64,000 nucleotides of DNA from Gammaproteobacteria bacterium (GTDB lineage Bacteria > Pseudomonadota > Gammaproteobacteria > Arenicellales > UBA868): NCBI GenBank assembly GCA_022451485.1, contig JAKUQS010000007.1, forward strand, positions 1 through 64,000. Reading direction: 5' to 3'. The position numbers and the translations under genes are program-made. Each line of letters begins with the position of its first letter. The stretch's first letter is position 1. Shown here piece after piece: positions 36,925 to 45,565 of this stretch. The notes beneath the pieces were generated by a model. The model was not told where the DNA came from and made no database searches. It saw nothing but the letters and a program-made list of their open reading frames with translations.

Positions 36925-38637
36925 CTAGGCGTAATACAGGAGCGAACTTGCGACCAGCAGGATCGCGACCCACAGAACCATGCTGCCGGTTGGCCATGTT
37001 CGTGCCAAAGTGCCTTCCGGTCCGTAATGTCGCCACACGATGCGTATCACCATACGTCCCAAACGATGCAATGTACGGTTCAATACGGCATTGGCCGCCA
37101 CCAGCCATTGCGTTCCAAACATCACAAGCCGGGGGACAAAGCGTCGATACACCCAGTCCACATCAAGATTAATGGCACGCTGCTCCCGCGGATAGAGGCC
37201 TGTACGCATCAGCACAACAAACGCAAGCGCGGCAAACAGCAGTAACTGAAGTTGCGTAAGCGAGTGCCCAAGATCACCGTAGGGCTGGTAGGTGACCGGA
37301 TAAGGAAGAATCGCGTAAAGCGGCTGTGGAAAAAACCCGATACCCAAGCAAAGCCCCGCCGCCGCCGCCATGGCAACCAACATGTGAGTCGGTGCCTCCT
37401 TGCAACGAATGCCCGAATCATGGCCAAAAAATGCGAAAAAAGGCACCTTGATCCCAGAGTGCTCCATCACTCCTGCAGACGCAATCAGAAGCCCAATCCA
37501 TACCAACACGTAGCTCCCTTCAACCACTGCCGACATGGTCAACGACTTAGCGACAAAACCACTGAACAAGGGGAAAGCGGAAATAGACATGGCGCCGACA
37601 ATACAAAATGCAGCGGTCCACGGCATCGATCGGTACAACCCACCAAGATCCGTCGCGCGAATCGTGCCGGTTCGATAGAGCACGGCACCCATGGACATAA
37701 AGAGCAATGCCTTATAAATAATGTGCACGAAAGCATGTGCGACGGCGCCATTCAGCGCCAGTTCGGTCCCGATGCCGATGCCCACCACCATGAACCCGAG
37801 TTGATTGTTAAGACTGTAGGACAAGACTTTTCTAAGGTCGTTTTCAATGACCGCGAAGAAAATGGGGAACAAAGTCATCACCACACCGATGACAATCAAT
37901 ACCTCAGTACCGGGAAACCCTCGCGCCAACGCGTAAACTGCCAGCTTAGTGGTGAAGGCACTCAAGAAAACTGCGCCGGTCACCGTCGCCTGAGGATAGG
38001 CGTCCTGCAACCAGTTATGTAGGAACGGAAACGCGCACTTAATGGCAAAGGCGACCAGGATCAGTAGCACACCTGGGTCTGCGTCAGCCAACTGCCCGCT
38101 GGTGCTGATTAACTGCTCAAAAGCGAGGGAACCGGTGTGCTGGTAGTAGAGCAAAATACCCGACAACAAAAGCACACCGGAACCAACTTGAATTATTAGA
38201 TAGCGCATACCAGCCCGGTAGGCCTGTTCACTGCCACTCGCCCAAATTAGGAACACCGATGAAAGCGCCGTGATTTCCCAATAAATAAACAGCGTCATCA
38301 GATCGCCAGCAAACACGGCGCCGATGGCGCTACCTACATAGACCAGTGCAGAGACCTGCTGTGTGGTGTCCCGAATATGGAGCGCATACAGGGCTGCGAG
38401 AAAGGCGGCAATATGAAAGATATAGCCGAAAATAAGACTCAGTCGGTCCACTCGAACCAGGGTTAATTCGTACCCTGCGACTCCGATTTGGCCGGATAAC
38501 CCCTCGGGCAGTAACAACAGCTGTATAAGCCCAAGCACGGGCAACACCAATGAAACCACGGGTCGCGTGGCGCCTGGCAGCCACGGCAAGACCAGTCCAC
38601 CAAGGATTAAAATTAGACCCGGTGGAACGCTAGTCAT
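36925..38637 (-). CDS. Third NuoL/M/N-like antiporter subunit (MrpD-like)
   Basis: A membrane protein of about 570 residues with about 14 hydrophobic helices, of the proton-pumping antiporter-like (NuoL/M/N, MrpA/D) family. The key TM5 Glu is in LFIYWEITALSS, and the TM7 Lys in FAIKCAFPFLHNWLQDAYPQ; a later Lys lies in FTTKLAVYALARGF. It has an extra C-terminal portion of about 100 residues compared with the two paralogues upstream. The start I use is ATG 38637, overlapping the small upstream gene by 8 bases. As the last gene of the operon it may be an MrpA-like or complex-specific add-on. It would sit in the inner membrane and help exchange Na+ or K+ for H+. Confidence 0.88.
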   Translation of the reverse strand: MTSVPPGLILILGGLVLPWLPGATRPVVSLVLPVLGLIQLLLLPEGLSGQIGVAGYELTLVRVDRLSLIFGYIFHIAAFLAALYALHIRDTTQQVSALVYVGSAIGAVFAGDLMTLFIYWEITALSSVFLIWASGSEQAYRAGMRYLIIQVGSGVLLLSGILLYYQHTGSLAFEQLISTSGQLADADPGVLLILVAFAIKCAFPFLHNWLQDAYPQATVTGAVFLSAFTTKLAVYALARGFPGTEVLIVIGVVMTLFPIFFAVIENDLRKVLSYSLNNQLGFMVVGIGIGTELALNGAVAHAFVHIIYKALLFMSMGAVLYRTGTIRATDLGGLYRSMPWTAAFCIVGAMSISAFPLFSGFVAKSLTMSAVVEGSYVLVWIGLLIASAGVMEHSGIKVPFFAFFGHDSGIRCKEAPTHMLVAMAAAAGLCLGIGFFPQPLYAILPYPVTYQPYGDLGHSLTQLQLLLFAALAFVVLMRTGLYPREQRAINLDVDWVYRRFVPRLVMFGTQWLVAANAVLNRTLHRLGRMVIRIVWRHYGPEGTLARTWPTGSMVLWVAILLVASSLLYYA

Positions 38638-38875
38638 TGTAGTAATCGTCATCACGCCGAATCACCCGGCGCAGCTGCTTGCCAAGCAGCACAATTCCGG
38701 CGAAAGCGACGAATCCAAAGATCGCATAGAACCCGGGCCAACCCTCCCAAGGGTAAGTCGCATGGCGATGCACGAACCACTCGACGACGACGAGGGCCGC
38801 GCAAACAGCCGCCAGCCACCCAAAAACGGCAGCTGAGATGATTTTTCTTGTGTCGTGCTTTTCAGGTTTGTTCAT
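38630..38875 (-). CDS. Small two-helix membrane protein of the antiporter operon
   Basis: An 81-residue protein with two hydrophobic helices (about residues 12-32 and 46-66), a charged N-terminus (MNKPEKHDTRK) and a charged tail (RRVIRRDDDYYND). I do not recognise a family. It sits between two antiporter-like subunits, 5 bases after one stop and overlapping the next start by 8 bases, so it is certainly co-translated with them. It may be a small structural or assembly subunit. Confidence 0.72.
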   Translation of the reverse strand: MNKPEKHDTRKIISAAVFGWLAAVCAALVVVEWFVHRHATYPWEGWPGFYAIFGFVAFAGIVLLGKQLRRVIRRDDDYYND

Positions 38876-38880
38876 GTGTC

Positions 38881-40338
38881 CTACTCAACAAACTGGTGTG
38901 CCAGCTGAACAATCCAAGTGGGATTAAAAAACAATGCGACGCACCCGACCACGGTCACACCCATGGCAATAAGGCAAGCGATAGGTGCTTCTCGAATTTG
39001 TATTTCACCGCCAGCGTCCGCCTTACCAAGGAAGGCGCGAATAGGCACCGGAATCAAATATGCAATGTTCAACAAAGTGCTCACCATGAGCACGCCCACG
39101 AGTACAACATATCCCGCATCTATTGCGCCAAGAGCGAGATACCACTTACCCCACATACCGCCCATTGGCGGCAGCCCAACGATGCTTAGACTTGCCAAGA
39201 AAAACGCCCCCATGGTCCACGGCATCTGGCGACCCAAGCCATCCAACTGGCTAACCTTGGTCTTGTGGCTGGCAACGAGAATGGCCCCAGCACAAAAAAA
39301 CAAGGTGATTTTGCCAAATGCATGGGTTGCAAGATGCAAGGTGCTGCCGGCGAGCGCAGTCGAATTCACCAGTAATGCACCCATAACAATATAGGACAAC
39401 TGGCTAATTGTTGAATAAGCAAGGCGCGCCTTGAGGTTATCCTGGCGCAGTGCAATAACCGACGCCACCAGAATGGTGAACGCCGCGACCCACAATAACC
39501 AGTCTGTCACACCAGTATCTCGAAGCAGATCTAGCCCGAAGATATAAACCGTGATCTTAAGGATCGCAAAGACCCCGGCCTTAACAACCGCTACAGCGTG
39601 TAGCAGCGCGCTGACGGGCGTTGGTGCCACCATCGCCGCGGGCAACCAACGATGAAAAGGCATCAGCGCGGCCTTACCTATACCAAACACATAAAGCGCG
39701 AACAGCACCCCAATCACCAGCGGCGATGCCGCTCCACCAAGAATGCCACCCGATGTAAAACTGACATTGCCCGTCAGCTTCCAGGTCCATACAACAGCCA
39801 ACAGTAAAAACCCCATAGAAGTGGCCATCAGGATGCCGAGATAGGTCCGGCCACCCTGACGCGCTTCCTGAGTCCCCGCATGAGTAACCAGCGGATACGT
39901 CGACAAAGTCAATACTTCGTAAAAAACGAACAAAGTGAATAGGTTGTCAGCAAATGCGACGCCCATCGTGCAACCCATGGCAACTGCAAAAAAAGTGTAG
40001 AAACGCGTCTGATGGGCTTCACCATGACCTCGCATATACCCAATTGAATAAACCGTGGTCACAATCCAAAGGAAACTCGCAATCAATCCGAACAACACCC
40101 CCAACGGCTCGGCACTGACCGCCAGTGATAAGCCGGGTATTGGCTCTGCCAAGACCGCCGCGGGCCAATCCCCTGACAGCGCGCGGGGTAGTAGTCGCAC
40201 GACTAATGCCAGCAAAATCACGCCAGCCGCGAGGCTTATGGCTTCGCGCAGATTTGGCCTCGACCCTGCCAACATAACGGCCAAAGCCCCTAACAGCGGG
40301 ACGACTACCACGCCGATGAGCGCCGCTTGTTCGCTCAT
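38881..40338 (-). CDS. Second NuoL/M/N-like antiporter subunit (MrpD-like)
   Basis: A 485-residue inner-membrane protein with about 14 helices. TM5 Glu is in LFTLFVFYEVLTLSTYPLVTH, the TM7 Lys in GIGKAALMPFHRWLPAAMVAPTPVSALLHAVAVVKAGVFAIL, which carries the HAVAVVKAG motif. The two charged positions considered essential for ion movement are intact. The first methionine overlaps the upstream mrpD-like stop by 4 bases. It is the closest to the NuoM/MrpD type. Confidence 0.9.
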   Translation of the reverse strand: MSEQAALIGVVVVPLLGALAVMLAGSRPNLREAISLAAGVILLALVVRLLPRALSGDWPAAVLAEPIPGLSLAVSAEPLGVLFGLIASFLWIVTTVYSIGYMRGHGEAHQTRFYTFFAVAMGCTMGVAFADNLFTLFVFYEVLTLSTYPLVTHAGTQEARQGGRTYLGILMATSMGFLLLAVVWTWKLTGNVSFTSGGILGGAASPLVIGVLFALYVFGIGKAALMPFHRWLPAAMVAPTPVSALLHAVAVVKAGVFAILKITVYIFGLDLLRDTGVTDWLLWVAAFTILVASVIALRQDNLKARLAYSTISQLSYIVMGALLVNSTALAGSTLHLATHAFGKITLFFCAGAILVASHKTKVSQLDGLGRQMPWTMGAFFLASLSIVGLPPMGGMWGKWYLALGAIDAGYVVLVGVLMVSTLLNIAYLIPVPIRAFLGKADAGGEIQIREAPIACLIAMGVTVVGCVALFFNPTWIVQLAHQFVE

Positions 40339-41813
40339 CCGTTCGATCCTGTCAACAAAGCCGCAGCCTGCTCCGCCATGCCAACACTGAATCGTGTATC
40401 AATCCCGAAATAAACATTCGCCCCCGCCAACAACCACGTCGGCAATAACAAGGATATCGGGGCCTCCGTCACTGACAACTTTTCCGGTGCAGGGCGCAAA
40501 TACGCCATCTCCACCACACGCCAGACATAAATAATTGCCAGCAGTGAGCCGGCGACAACCACCACCACGAGAGGCCACCAGCCGCGTTCTACCGCCGCTA
40601 GGATCAAATACCATTTGCTGACGAAACCAGCCGTTAGCGGGATGCCAATTAAGCTGAGTGCCCCGACAACGAAAGCGGCCATCGTCCAGGGCATGCGCTG
40701 CCCAAGGCCCGCGATGGCACCGAGGCGCACAGTACCCAAGCGGTAAGCAACACAACCCAGTGCGAGAAAAAGCGCCCCCTTCATCAAAGCATGATTGAAC
40801 AGATGTAACACGGCGGCCGTTAGACCCGCGCTCGATACCAAGCTGATACCAAGCACCATATAACCAACCTGCGCGACGCTCGAATAAGCCAACATCCGCT
40901 TAATGTTGTCCTGAAAGATAGACACGGTGGAGGTTGACAGGATGCCCGCCGCAGCCAGTACCGCCAGAAAGCCACCGAGCGACATTGCGCCGAAGGTAAA
41001 TGAAGCATCAAATACATCGAATAAAAAACGCAACAACATATACACCGCCACCTTAGTAGCCGTGGCCGCTATGAAAACAGTTACCGCCGAGGGCGCATAG
41101 GTATACGCGTTGGGCAACCACAGGTGCAGCGGGAAAAGTGCCAACTTAAGACCGATACCCACCGTGAGGAACGCAAGCCCCGTCTGAACCGTCCGACTAT
41201 CGCCCAGCACCGCTAAACGCGTAGCCAAATCCATCATGTTCAGTGTCCCAGTCACCATATATAGAAGCCCGATACCAATGAGGATGAGCGTCGCCCCGAT
41301 CGTCCCCATGATGAGGTACTGAAATGATGCGGTTAGGGCCCGGCGGTCCTGGCCAAGACCGATAAGAACGTAACTCGACAAGGAAGAAATCTCGAGAAAA
41401 ACAAACAGATTGAACACATCTCCGGTGATGGCAATACCCAACAACCCGGTTAAACACAGCAACCATGCGGTGTAAAACAAGCACTGCTTATCACCCGCCA
41501 CCTCCTGAGCCACGCTCGTCTTGGCAAACATCAGGGTTACAGTGCTGATCGCCGTGACAATAATGAGGATAAGTGCATTCACCGCATCGACTCGATACTC
41601 GATGCCCCACGGCGCGGCCCAGCCCCCGATCGCATAAGAAATCACCTCGCCCGTATAAACTTCGCGAAGCAACACAATAGAAATCCCTAGGGCCACTACG
41701 CTGACCGCAAGCGCCAGCAACCATGCCCACATCGCTCGCGTCAACAAAAGACATAGCGGTGCCGCGACCAGCGGCAATGCCACCTGCAAAACCGGCAGGT
41801 GTTCCTGAATCAC
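40335..41813 (-). CDS. mrpD: Na+/H+ antiporter subunit D
   Basis: A 492-residue membrane protein that fits MrpD/MnhD. TM5 Glu lies in LFVFLEISSLSSYVLIGLG, the TM7 Lys in GIGLKLALFPLHLWLPNAYTYAPSAVTVF, and a second Lys in ATATKVAVYMLLRF. Together they form the proton path of the antiporter core. It overlaps mrpC by 4 bases at its start and the second D-like gene by 4 bases at its end, as expected for stoichiometric expression. Confidence 0.93.
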   Translation of the reverse strand: MIQEHLPVLQVALPLVAAPLCLLLTRAMWAWLLALAVSVVALGISIVLLREVYTGEVISYAIGGWAAPWGIEYRVDAVNALILIIVTAISTVTLMFAKTSVAQEVAGDKQCLFYTAWLLCLTGLLGIAITGDVFNLFVFLEISSLSSYVLIGLGQDRRALTASFQYLIMGTIGATLILIGIGLLYMVTGTLNMMDLATRLAVLGDSRTVQTGLAFLTVGIGLKLALFPLHLWLPNAYTYAPSAVTVFIAATATKVAVYMLLRFLFDVFDASFTFGAMSLGGFLAVLAAAGILSTSTVSIFQDNIKRMLAYSSVAQVGYMVLGISLVSSAGLTAAVLHLFNHALMKGALFLALGCVAYRLGTVRLGAIAGLGQRMPWTMAAFVVGALSLIGIPLTAGFVSKWYLILAAVERGWWPLVVVVVAGSLLAIIYVWRVVEMAYLRPAPEKLSVTEAPISLLLPTWLLAGANVYFGIDTRFSVGMAEQAAALLTGSNG

Positions 41814-42169
41814 AAGGAGTCGTCCTGCCGGTGAATGTCTTCTTCTTCCACCGAGCCGTAGGCTTCCTTGATGCGGACTACGAGGGCCAGGCCCAAGGCC
41901 GTCGTCGCAACACCCACGACGATGGCTGTGAGAATAAGCACGTGGGGCAATGGATTAGAGAAAACGCTCACGCCGTTTCGAAGAATCGGTGCCGCGCCGC
42001 CCTCTACCGTACCCATACTGATGTAGAGAATAAAAACAGATGCCTGAAACAGGTTGAGGCCAATCAATTTTTTTACCAGGTGTCCACTAGCGATGACCAC
42101 ATAAAACCCCATCATCATTAACAAGATGACAATCCAATAGTTGTAAAGCCCCAGAAAATCCATAGTCAA
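41810..42169 (-). CDS. mrpC: Na+/H+ antiporter subunit C (NuoK-like)
   Basis: A 119-residue protein with three hydrophobic helices, NuoK-like: FLGLYNYWIVILLMMMGFYVVIASGHLVKKLIGLNLFQASVFILYISMG and LTAIVVGVATTALGLALVVRI. The Glu of the second helix that complex I NuoK uses is less evident here. It overlaps mrpB and mrpD by 4 bases each. Confidence 0.9.
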   Translation of the reverse strand: MTMDFLGLYNYWIVILLMMMGFYVVIASGHLVKKLIGLNLFQASVFILYISMGTVEGGAAPILRNGVSVFSNPLPHVLILTAIVVGVATTALGLALVVRIKEAYGSVEEEDIHRQDDSL

Positions 42170-42585
42170 TCTGACGTCCGTCCGGCAAACGCAACGAAAA
42201 CAGTGATCATGACCGCTGCGACAGTAATCCCTACACCGAGCTCTACCAGAAAGACACCCAGATGCTGACCCGCTAGAGGTTCTTGGGCCAACGCGTCATA
42301 GTCCAGATAGCGCTCTCCGCCTAGAAGAGACCAAAATCCCACTCCCGCGAAAAGCAGCAGGCCTAGAGCCGTCACGATGCGCAACGCTGTTGCGGAAAAC
42401 ACCCGCTCAATAGCCTCGACTCCAAACACCAGCCCATACAAAATGAAGGCTGCTGCAAAGATCACCCCCGCCTGAAACCCGCCGCCGGGGCCGTAATCGC
42501 CGTGGAACTGGACATACAGGGAAAACACCAAAATCACCGGCACAATGATCTTAGCAACTACGCGAAGAACTGCGTTGTCTTTCAC
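42166..42585 (-). CDS. mrpB: Na+/H+ antiporter subunit B (MnhB domain)
   Basis: A 139-residue protein with four hydrophobic helices and the MnhB signature FHGDYGPGGGFQAGVIFAAAFILYGL near residue 28. It belongs to the MrpB/MbhF family. It overlaps its neighbours by 4 bases on each side, as do the other genes of the operon. Confidence 0.92.
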   Translation of the reverse strand: MKDNAVLRVVAKIIVPVILVFSLYVQFHGDYGPGGGFQAGVIFAAAFILYGLVFGVEAIERVFSATALRIVTALGLLLFAGVGFWSLLGGERYLDYDALAQEPLAGQHLGVFLVELGVGITVAAVMITVFVAFAGRTSD

Positions 42586-43121
42586 GACTCGTCCCTTTTA
42601 CGTCGGCGAATGCCGAGGAGCGCGAGCACGCCAACGCCCGCAGTAAAAATCACCGTCAACTCCCCCAGCGTGTCGTAACCTCGGTAACTGGCCAGCACTT
42701 CAGTGACCACATTGGGAATACCAATTTCCATCGGTGACTCTTGAAGATAGCGAGGAGCAACGTGTTGATGAATCGGCGCTAATGGATCACCAAAGTGCGG
42801 CATGTCGAGGGTGCCATAAACCAGCACCATCCCGGTGAGGCTCACCACCGCCAGGGGCAAACCAGGTCGGTGGGCTGGTCGCTTTTCATGGCGCCCTACC
42901 AGCCCAATCGTCGCCAACATCAAAACCGTAGATATCCCTACGCCAACGGCCGCCTCGGTAAAGGCCACATCAACCGCATCCATCGCGACGAATATCGCTG
43001 CTGCCAACAGACTGTAGATACTGAATATCATGACAACAGCAAACAGATCATGCAGCCGTATAGCTGCTATTGCCGTCACTACAAGCAGCCCAAACAAAAT
43101 CACGGTGATGACTTCAATCAT
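42582..43121 (-). CDS. MbhD/MbhE-like (DUF4040) antiporter subunit
   Basis: A protein of 179 residues with a DUF4040/MbhD region (VILFGLLVVTAIAAIRLHDLFAVVMIFSIYSLLAAAIFVAMDAVDVAFTEAAVGVGISTVLML; the FTEAAVG stretch is characteristic) and then an MbhE-like loop and helix (YRGYDTLGELTVIFTAGVGVLALLG). This is the part that in standard Mrp operons forms the C-terminal end of the large MrpA protein. So here MrpA is split, as in the archaeal Mbh hydrogenase. I start it at ATG 43121, where it overlaps mrpG by 8 bases. Confidence 0.88.
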   Translation of the reverse strand: MIEVITVILFGLLVVTAIAAIRLHDLFAVVMIFSIYSLLAAAIFVAMDAVDVAFTEAAVGVGISTVLMLATIGLVGRHEKRPAHRPGLPLAVVSLTGMVLVYGTLDMPHFGDPLAPIHQHVAPRYLQESPMEIGIPNVVTEVLASYRGYDTLGELTVIFTAGVGVLALLGIRRRKRDES

Positions 43122-43431
43122 CGTGCGTGAGTCCCATCCATGGCCGGCGCAATCCATGAAGCGCTGCCCGCGCCAACGCATGACAAGCCGTTGGATTCAA
43201 CAACAATAAAAACGCCAGCATCAGCAACAACTTGACCAACAGAAGACTAAATCCAGCCTTTAGGGCCAAACCAAGAAGCACGCCCGCAGCACCAAGCGTG
43301 TCGGTGATCCCCGCCGCGTGCAATCGCGTAAACACGTCCGGCATGCGGACAATGCCAATACTTCCGATCAGCGCAAACACGCTGCCCACCAGAAGCAAAA
43401 TCGCACTCACAACACCCATGATATCCATCAT
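43114..43431 (-). CDS. mrpG: Na+/H+ antiporter subunit G
   Basis: A 105-residue MnhG/MrpG protein: three hydrophobic helices with the conserved GSIGIVRMPDVFTRLHAAGITDTLGAAGVLLGL. It overlaps mrpF by 4 bases and the DUF4040 gene by 8 bases. It would be an auxiliary, needed for complex assembly in known Mrp systems. Confidence 0.92.
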   Translation of the reverse strand: MMDIMGVVSAILLLVGSVFALIGSIGIVRMPDVFTRLHAAGITDTLGAAGVLLGLALKAGFSLLLVKLLLMLAFLLLLNPTACHALARAALHGLRRPWMGLTHDD

Positions 43432-43730
43432 TTGCGCGGCGGTTCTACCGGCGTCGACCGGACAGCACCCGCTTGGCCCAAATTGCCAAATTCAGAAACT
43501 TTGAGCACCGCCACCGTAGCGATAAAACCGACCAGGGTATACATCAACGCTATGTCAACGTAGTACTCCGCCTCACCGACCAAAAAGCCAAGTGCCGCGA
43601 TCAGCAGTACCGTTTTTGTACTGAACATGTTGGCCGCTAAAATGCGATCGTATACCGTCGGGCCTTTTACAGCTCGCAGTAATGCGAGCGCCATGGATAC
43701 CAGCAACACGAGTAAAGTCAGTGTTAGCAT
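43428..43730 (-). CDS. mrpF: Na+/H+ antiporter subunit F
   Basis: A 100-residue MrpF/MnhF protein. Family signature: LLRAVKGPTVYDRILAANMFSTKTVLLIAALGFL, including the buried Asp that is proposed to take part in sodium movement. Three helices. It begins at the base after the mrpE stop (TAGATG) and overlaps mrpG by 4 bases. Confidence 0.92.
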   Translation of the reverse strand: MLTLTLLVLLVSMALALLRAVKGPTVYDRILAANMFSTKTVLLIAALGFLVGEAEYYVDIALMYTLVGFIATVAVLKVSEFGNLGQAGAVRSTPVEPPRK

Positions 43731-44216
43731 CTAGCGCGATTCGCAGGCTGTCACGCGTCGGCCCATCTCGTTTGTACAAAGATCGTGGGCACCTTCACCT
43801 GTCAACGCGTGAACTTCTATTGCGTCGTCCTCCACTTCAAGCGTAATCGTCCCAGGAGTCAAGGTAATCGAGTTTGCGTAAACCACCCGCCCGACCACTG
43901 TCGTTTGATCCGCGTGCACCCGTACCGTCGTTGGCTCAATCGGCAGTGATGGCGTCAGCACGCGGCGAGCGACATCTATATTCGATGCAACGACTGCCCG
44001 CGCTAACCATGGCAAGTAAGCAATTAACCGCGGTAACTGTTGCATGGGCAGCCCCTCAGCGTCATCGATGTCCATGCGCCGCGCCATCCATACCGTCACC
44101 CCGACAGACAAAACACCCAACAGGAGCAAGCGTACATCCCAATGGCCAGATAACATTATCCACAGCGCTGACAGCAGTGTTCCCAACAAAACTGACCGCA
44201 TATTTGACGGTGTCAT
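43731..44216 (-). CDS. mrpE: Na+/H+ antiporter subunit E
   Basis: First gene of the antiporter operon. A 161-residue MnhE protein with two hydrophobic helices and a soluble domain with VVYANSITLTPGTITLEVEDDAIEVHAL, the family's hallmark. A longer open frame begins at 44261, but the ATG at 44216 has GAGG about 12 bases upstream. The 141 bases to the upstream Nudix gene hold no clear promoter; weak candidates are seen only. In known Mrp systems the operon exports Na+ and imports H+ under alkaline or salty conditions. Confidence 0.9.
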   Translation of the reverse strand: MTPSNMRSVLLGTLLSALWIMLSGHWDVRLLLLGVLSVGVTVWMARRMDIDDAEGLPMQQLPRLIAYLPWLARAVVASNIDVARRVLTPSLPIEPTTVRVHADQTTVVGRVVYANSITLTPGTITLEVEDDAIEVHALTGEGAHDLCTNEMGRRVTACESR

Positions 44217-44357
44217 GGGTTCTTGGCCTCTTGACGTTGCACAACCATTACCGTGGATCAAAATACGATGATAATCGATTGCCAGACCCGGCCCAAAGGC
44301 GGCGCCCCCGGTTCAATATCCCGGGAACAAGAGAGAAAATCACAGCGCGGCACTGCG

Positions 44358-44963
44358 TCATGATTCCGGCAAGCAATGCCCGAACAACCCCACCAATTGC
44401 CTGAGAAAACGGTAGGTCAACCCCCAAATAACGCGCGAGTCATCTGGAACAAAACGCACCGCCGGATAACGCTCTGAGCCCGGAGCAGGGTACTCAATGG
44501 TTGTGTGGTTATCTTTATCCAACAATACCGAAAATGGCACCTGCACGATATCTGCCACCTCGTGATTAAGCGTGAATACGGCCTTTTTATCGACCCCGAA
44601 CACCAAGCAAGAAATGACGAGGCCTTGGCTCCGCCCAGCATGTCGACCCTGCAAATCATCAAGACGACCAAGCAAACCATCGCACGGTAGATAAAGCCCA
44701 ATTTCCTCTTGCGTCTCGCGGCGTGCTGCATCTACGACACTCTCTGCACTTGTCTCACAACGTCCTCCTGGGAGGGCCATATGACCGGACCAGGGATCTT
44801 TCGGGTCTTGTGCCCGCTCAATAAAGATGACGTTCGGGTCACTTTGAGAGCCGCTGCTATCGATGATCATGGCCACTGCCGCACGGCTATCGCGGTCAGA
44901 TCGATCAATCAGTACAGGCTCATGGCCTGCTAACACCAAAGACAACTCATTTAAGGCAATCAT
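44358..44963 (-). CDS. CoA pyrophosphatase-type Nudix hydrolase (NudL-like)
   Basis: A 201-residue Nudix enzyme. The Nudix box runs GGRCETSAESVVDAARRETQEEIGL, with Glu residues in the REXXEE order. The preceding SGHMALPGG and the long C-terminal region with FVPDDSRVIWGLTYRFLRQL match the NudL/YeaB CoA-diphosphatase family, which splits CoA and similar dinucleotides. It precedes the antiporter operon on the same strand with a 141-base gap, so co-transcription is possible but not shown. Confidence 0.82.
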   Translation of the reverse strand: MIALNELSLVLAGHEPVLIDRSDRDSRAAVAMIIDSSGSQSDPNVIFIERAQDPKDPWSGHMALPGGRCETSAESVVDAARRETQEEIGLYLPCDGLLGRLDDLQGRHAGRSQGLVISCLVFGVDKKAVFTLNHEVADIVQVPFSVLLDKDNHTTIEYPAPGSERYPAVRFVPDDSRVIWGLTYRFLRQLVGLFGHCLPES

Positions 44964-45035
44964 ATTGATTCCAGCCCTGCCGCTTTAGCTGCGACAATGG
45001 CAATATTGTGCTCCCATTTATCTAATGCTACCCCT

Positions 45036-45419
45036 ATGAGCGACGATCAGGGAGTCCGCCTCGACCGATGGCTCTTGGCAGCCCGCTTTTTCAAAACGCG
45101 TCATTTAGCCAGCGAGGCTGCCCGCCGCAACCACATTGTCGTTAATCAGCAACGTGCAAAACCCGGCAAACGCGTTTTTATAGGGGATCGCGTTTCAATT
45201 CGAAAGGGGCTATTGACTTACGAGATCGAAATCATCGATCTTGCAGAGAAGCGCCTCGGACCCGCACTCGCCGCGGCACTGTATCAGGAGGATGACGACA
45301 GCTGTGAACGACGACGCCTCCGTCAAGAGGAACTCCAACAACAACGCCGTGCGGGCACAGCACATGGCCGGCCTGACAAGCGACAACGACGCCAATTGAC
45401 CAAGTTTAAAAATCTCTAG
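45036..45419 (+). CDS. hslR: Ribosome-associated heat shock protein Hsp15 (S4 domain)
   Basis: An RNA-binding S4-domain protein that rescues stalled 50S subunits carrying a nascent peptide. S4 domain: VRLDRWLLAARFFKTRHLASEAARRNHIVVNQQRAKPGKRVFIGDRVSIR, with the basic C-terminal tail (RRRLRQEELQQQRRAG then GRPDKRQRRQLTKF) typical of HslR. I begin at ATG 45036 (127 residues) because the frame's upstream start at 44997 gives an unusual leader. It is divergent from the Nudix gene. Confidence 0.9.
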   Translation: MSDDQGVRLDRWLLAARFFKTRHLASEAARRNHIVVNQQRAKPGKRVFIGDRVSIRKGLLTYEIEIIDLAEKRLGPALAAALYQEDDDSCERRRLRQEELQQQRRAGTAHGRPDKRQRRQLTKFKNL

Positions 45420-45469
45420 GCTATGCGTCCAATACGGGCCCAACGCTTGGAGGTGCGGTCTATCGCGCA

Positions 45470-45530
45470 TGTTATGATCTTCTCTTCTAGACTAACAGGA
45501 CACCTCGGTTTCTTTTGTGCTGGTGTGTCC
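45470..45530 (+). promoter_or_regulatory. Possible hemJ promoter and leader hairpin
   Basis: TGTTATGAT at 45470-45478 is an extended -10 element (TGn before TATGAT). Downstream, GGACAC (45498-45503) can pair with GTGTCC (45525-45530) over a 21-base loop, in a leader of about 80 bases before the hemJ start. Only weak -35 matches exist. A standard terminator U-run is absent. Confidence 0.35.
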
Positions 45531-45565
45531 AAAGATAACGCGTCAGATTCGGCGAGGTCGCCGGC

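Noticed and set aside
37252-38022. 256-codon plus-strand frame, antisense within the third antiporter-like gene
   Set aside because: It has low-complexity, Arg- and His-rich translation and no family match. The minus strand here is a clear membrane protein with all family motifs, so this is a shadow.
36925-44216. Identity as a DabAB inorganic carbon pump or a membrane hydrogenase
   Set aside because: No DabA-type gene, no hydrogenase large or small subunit and no ferredoxin-like gene is next to it. The E, F, G, B and C genes identify it as Mrp/Mbh-type antiporter genes.
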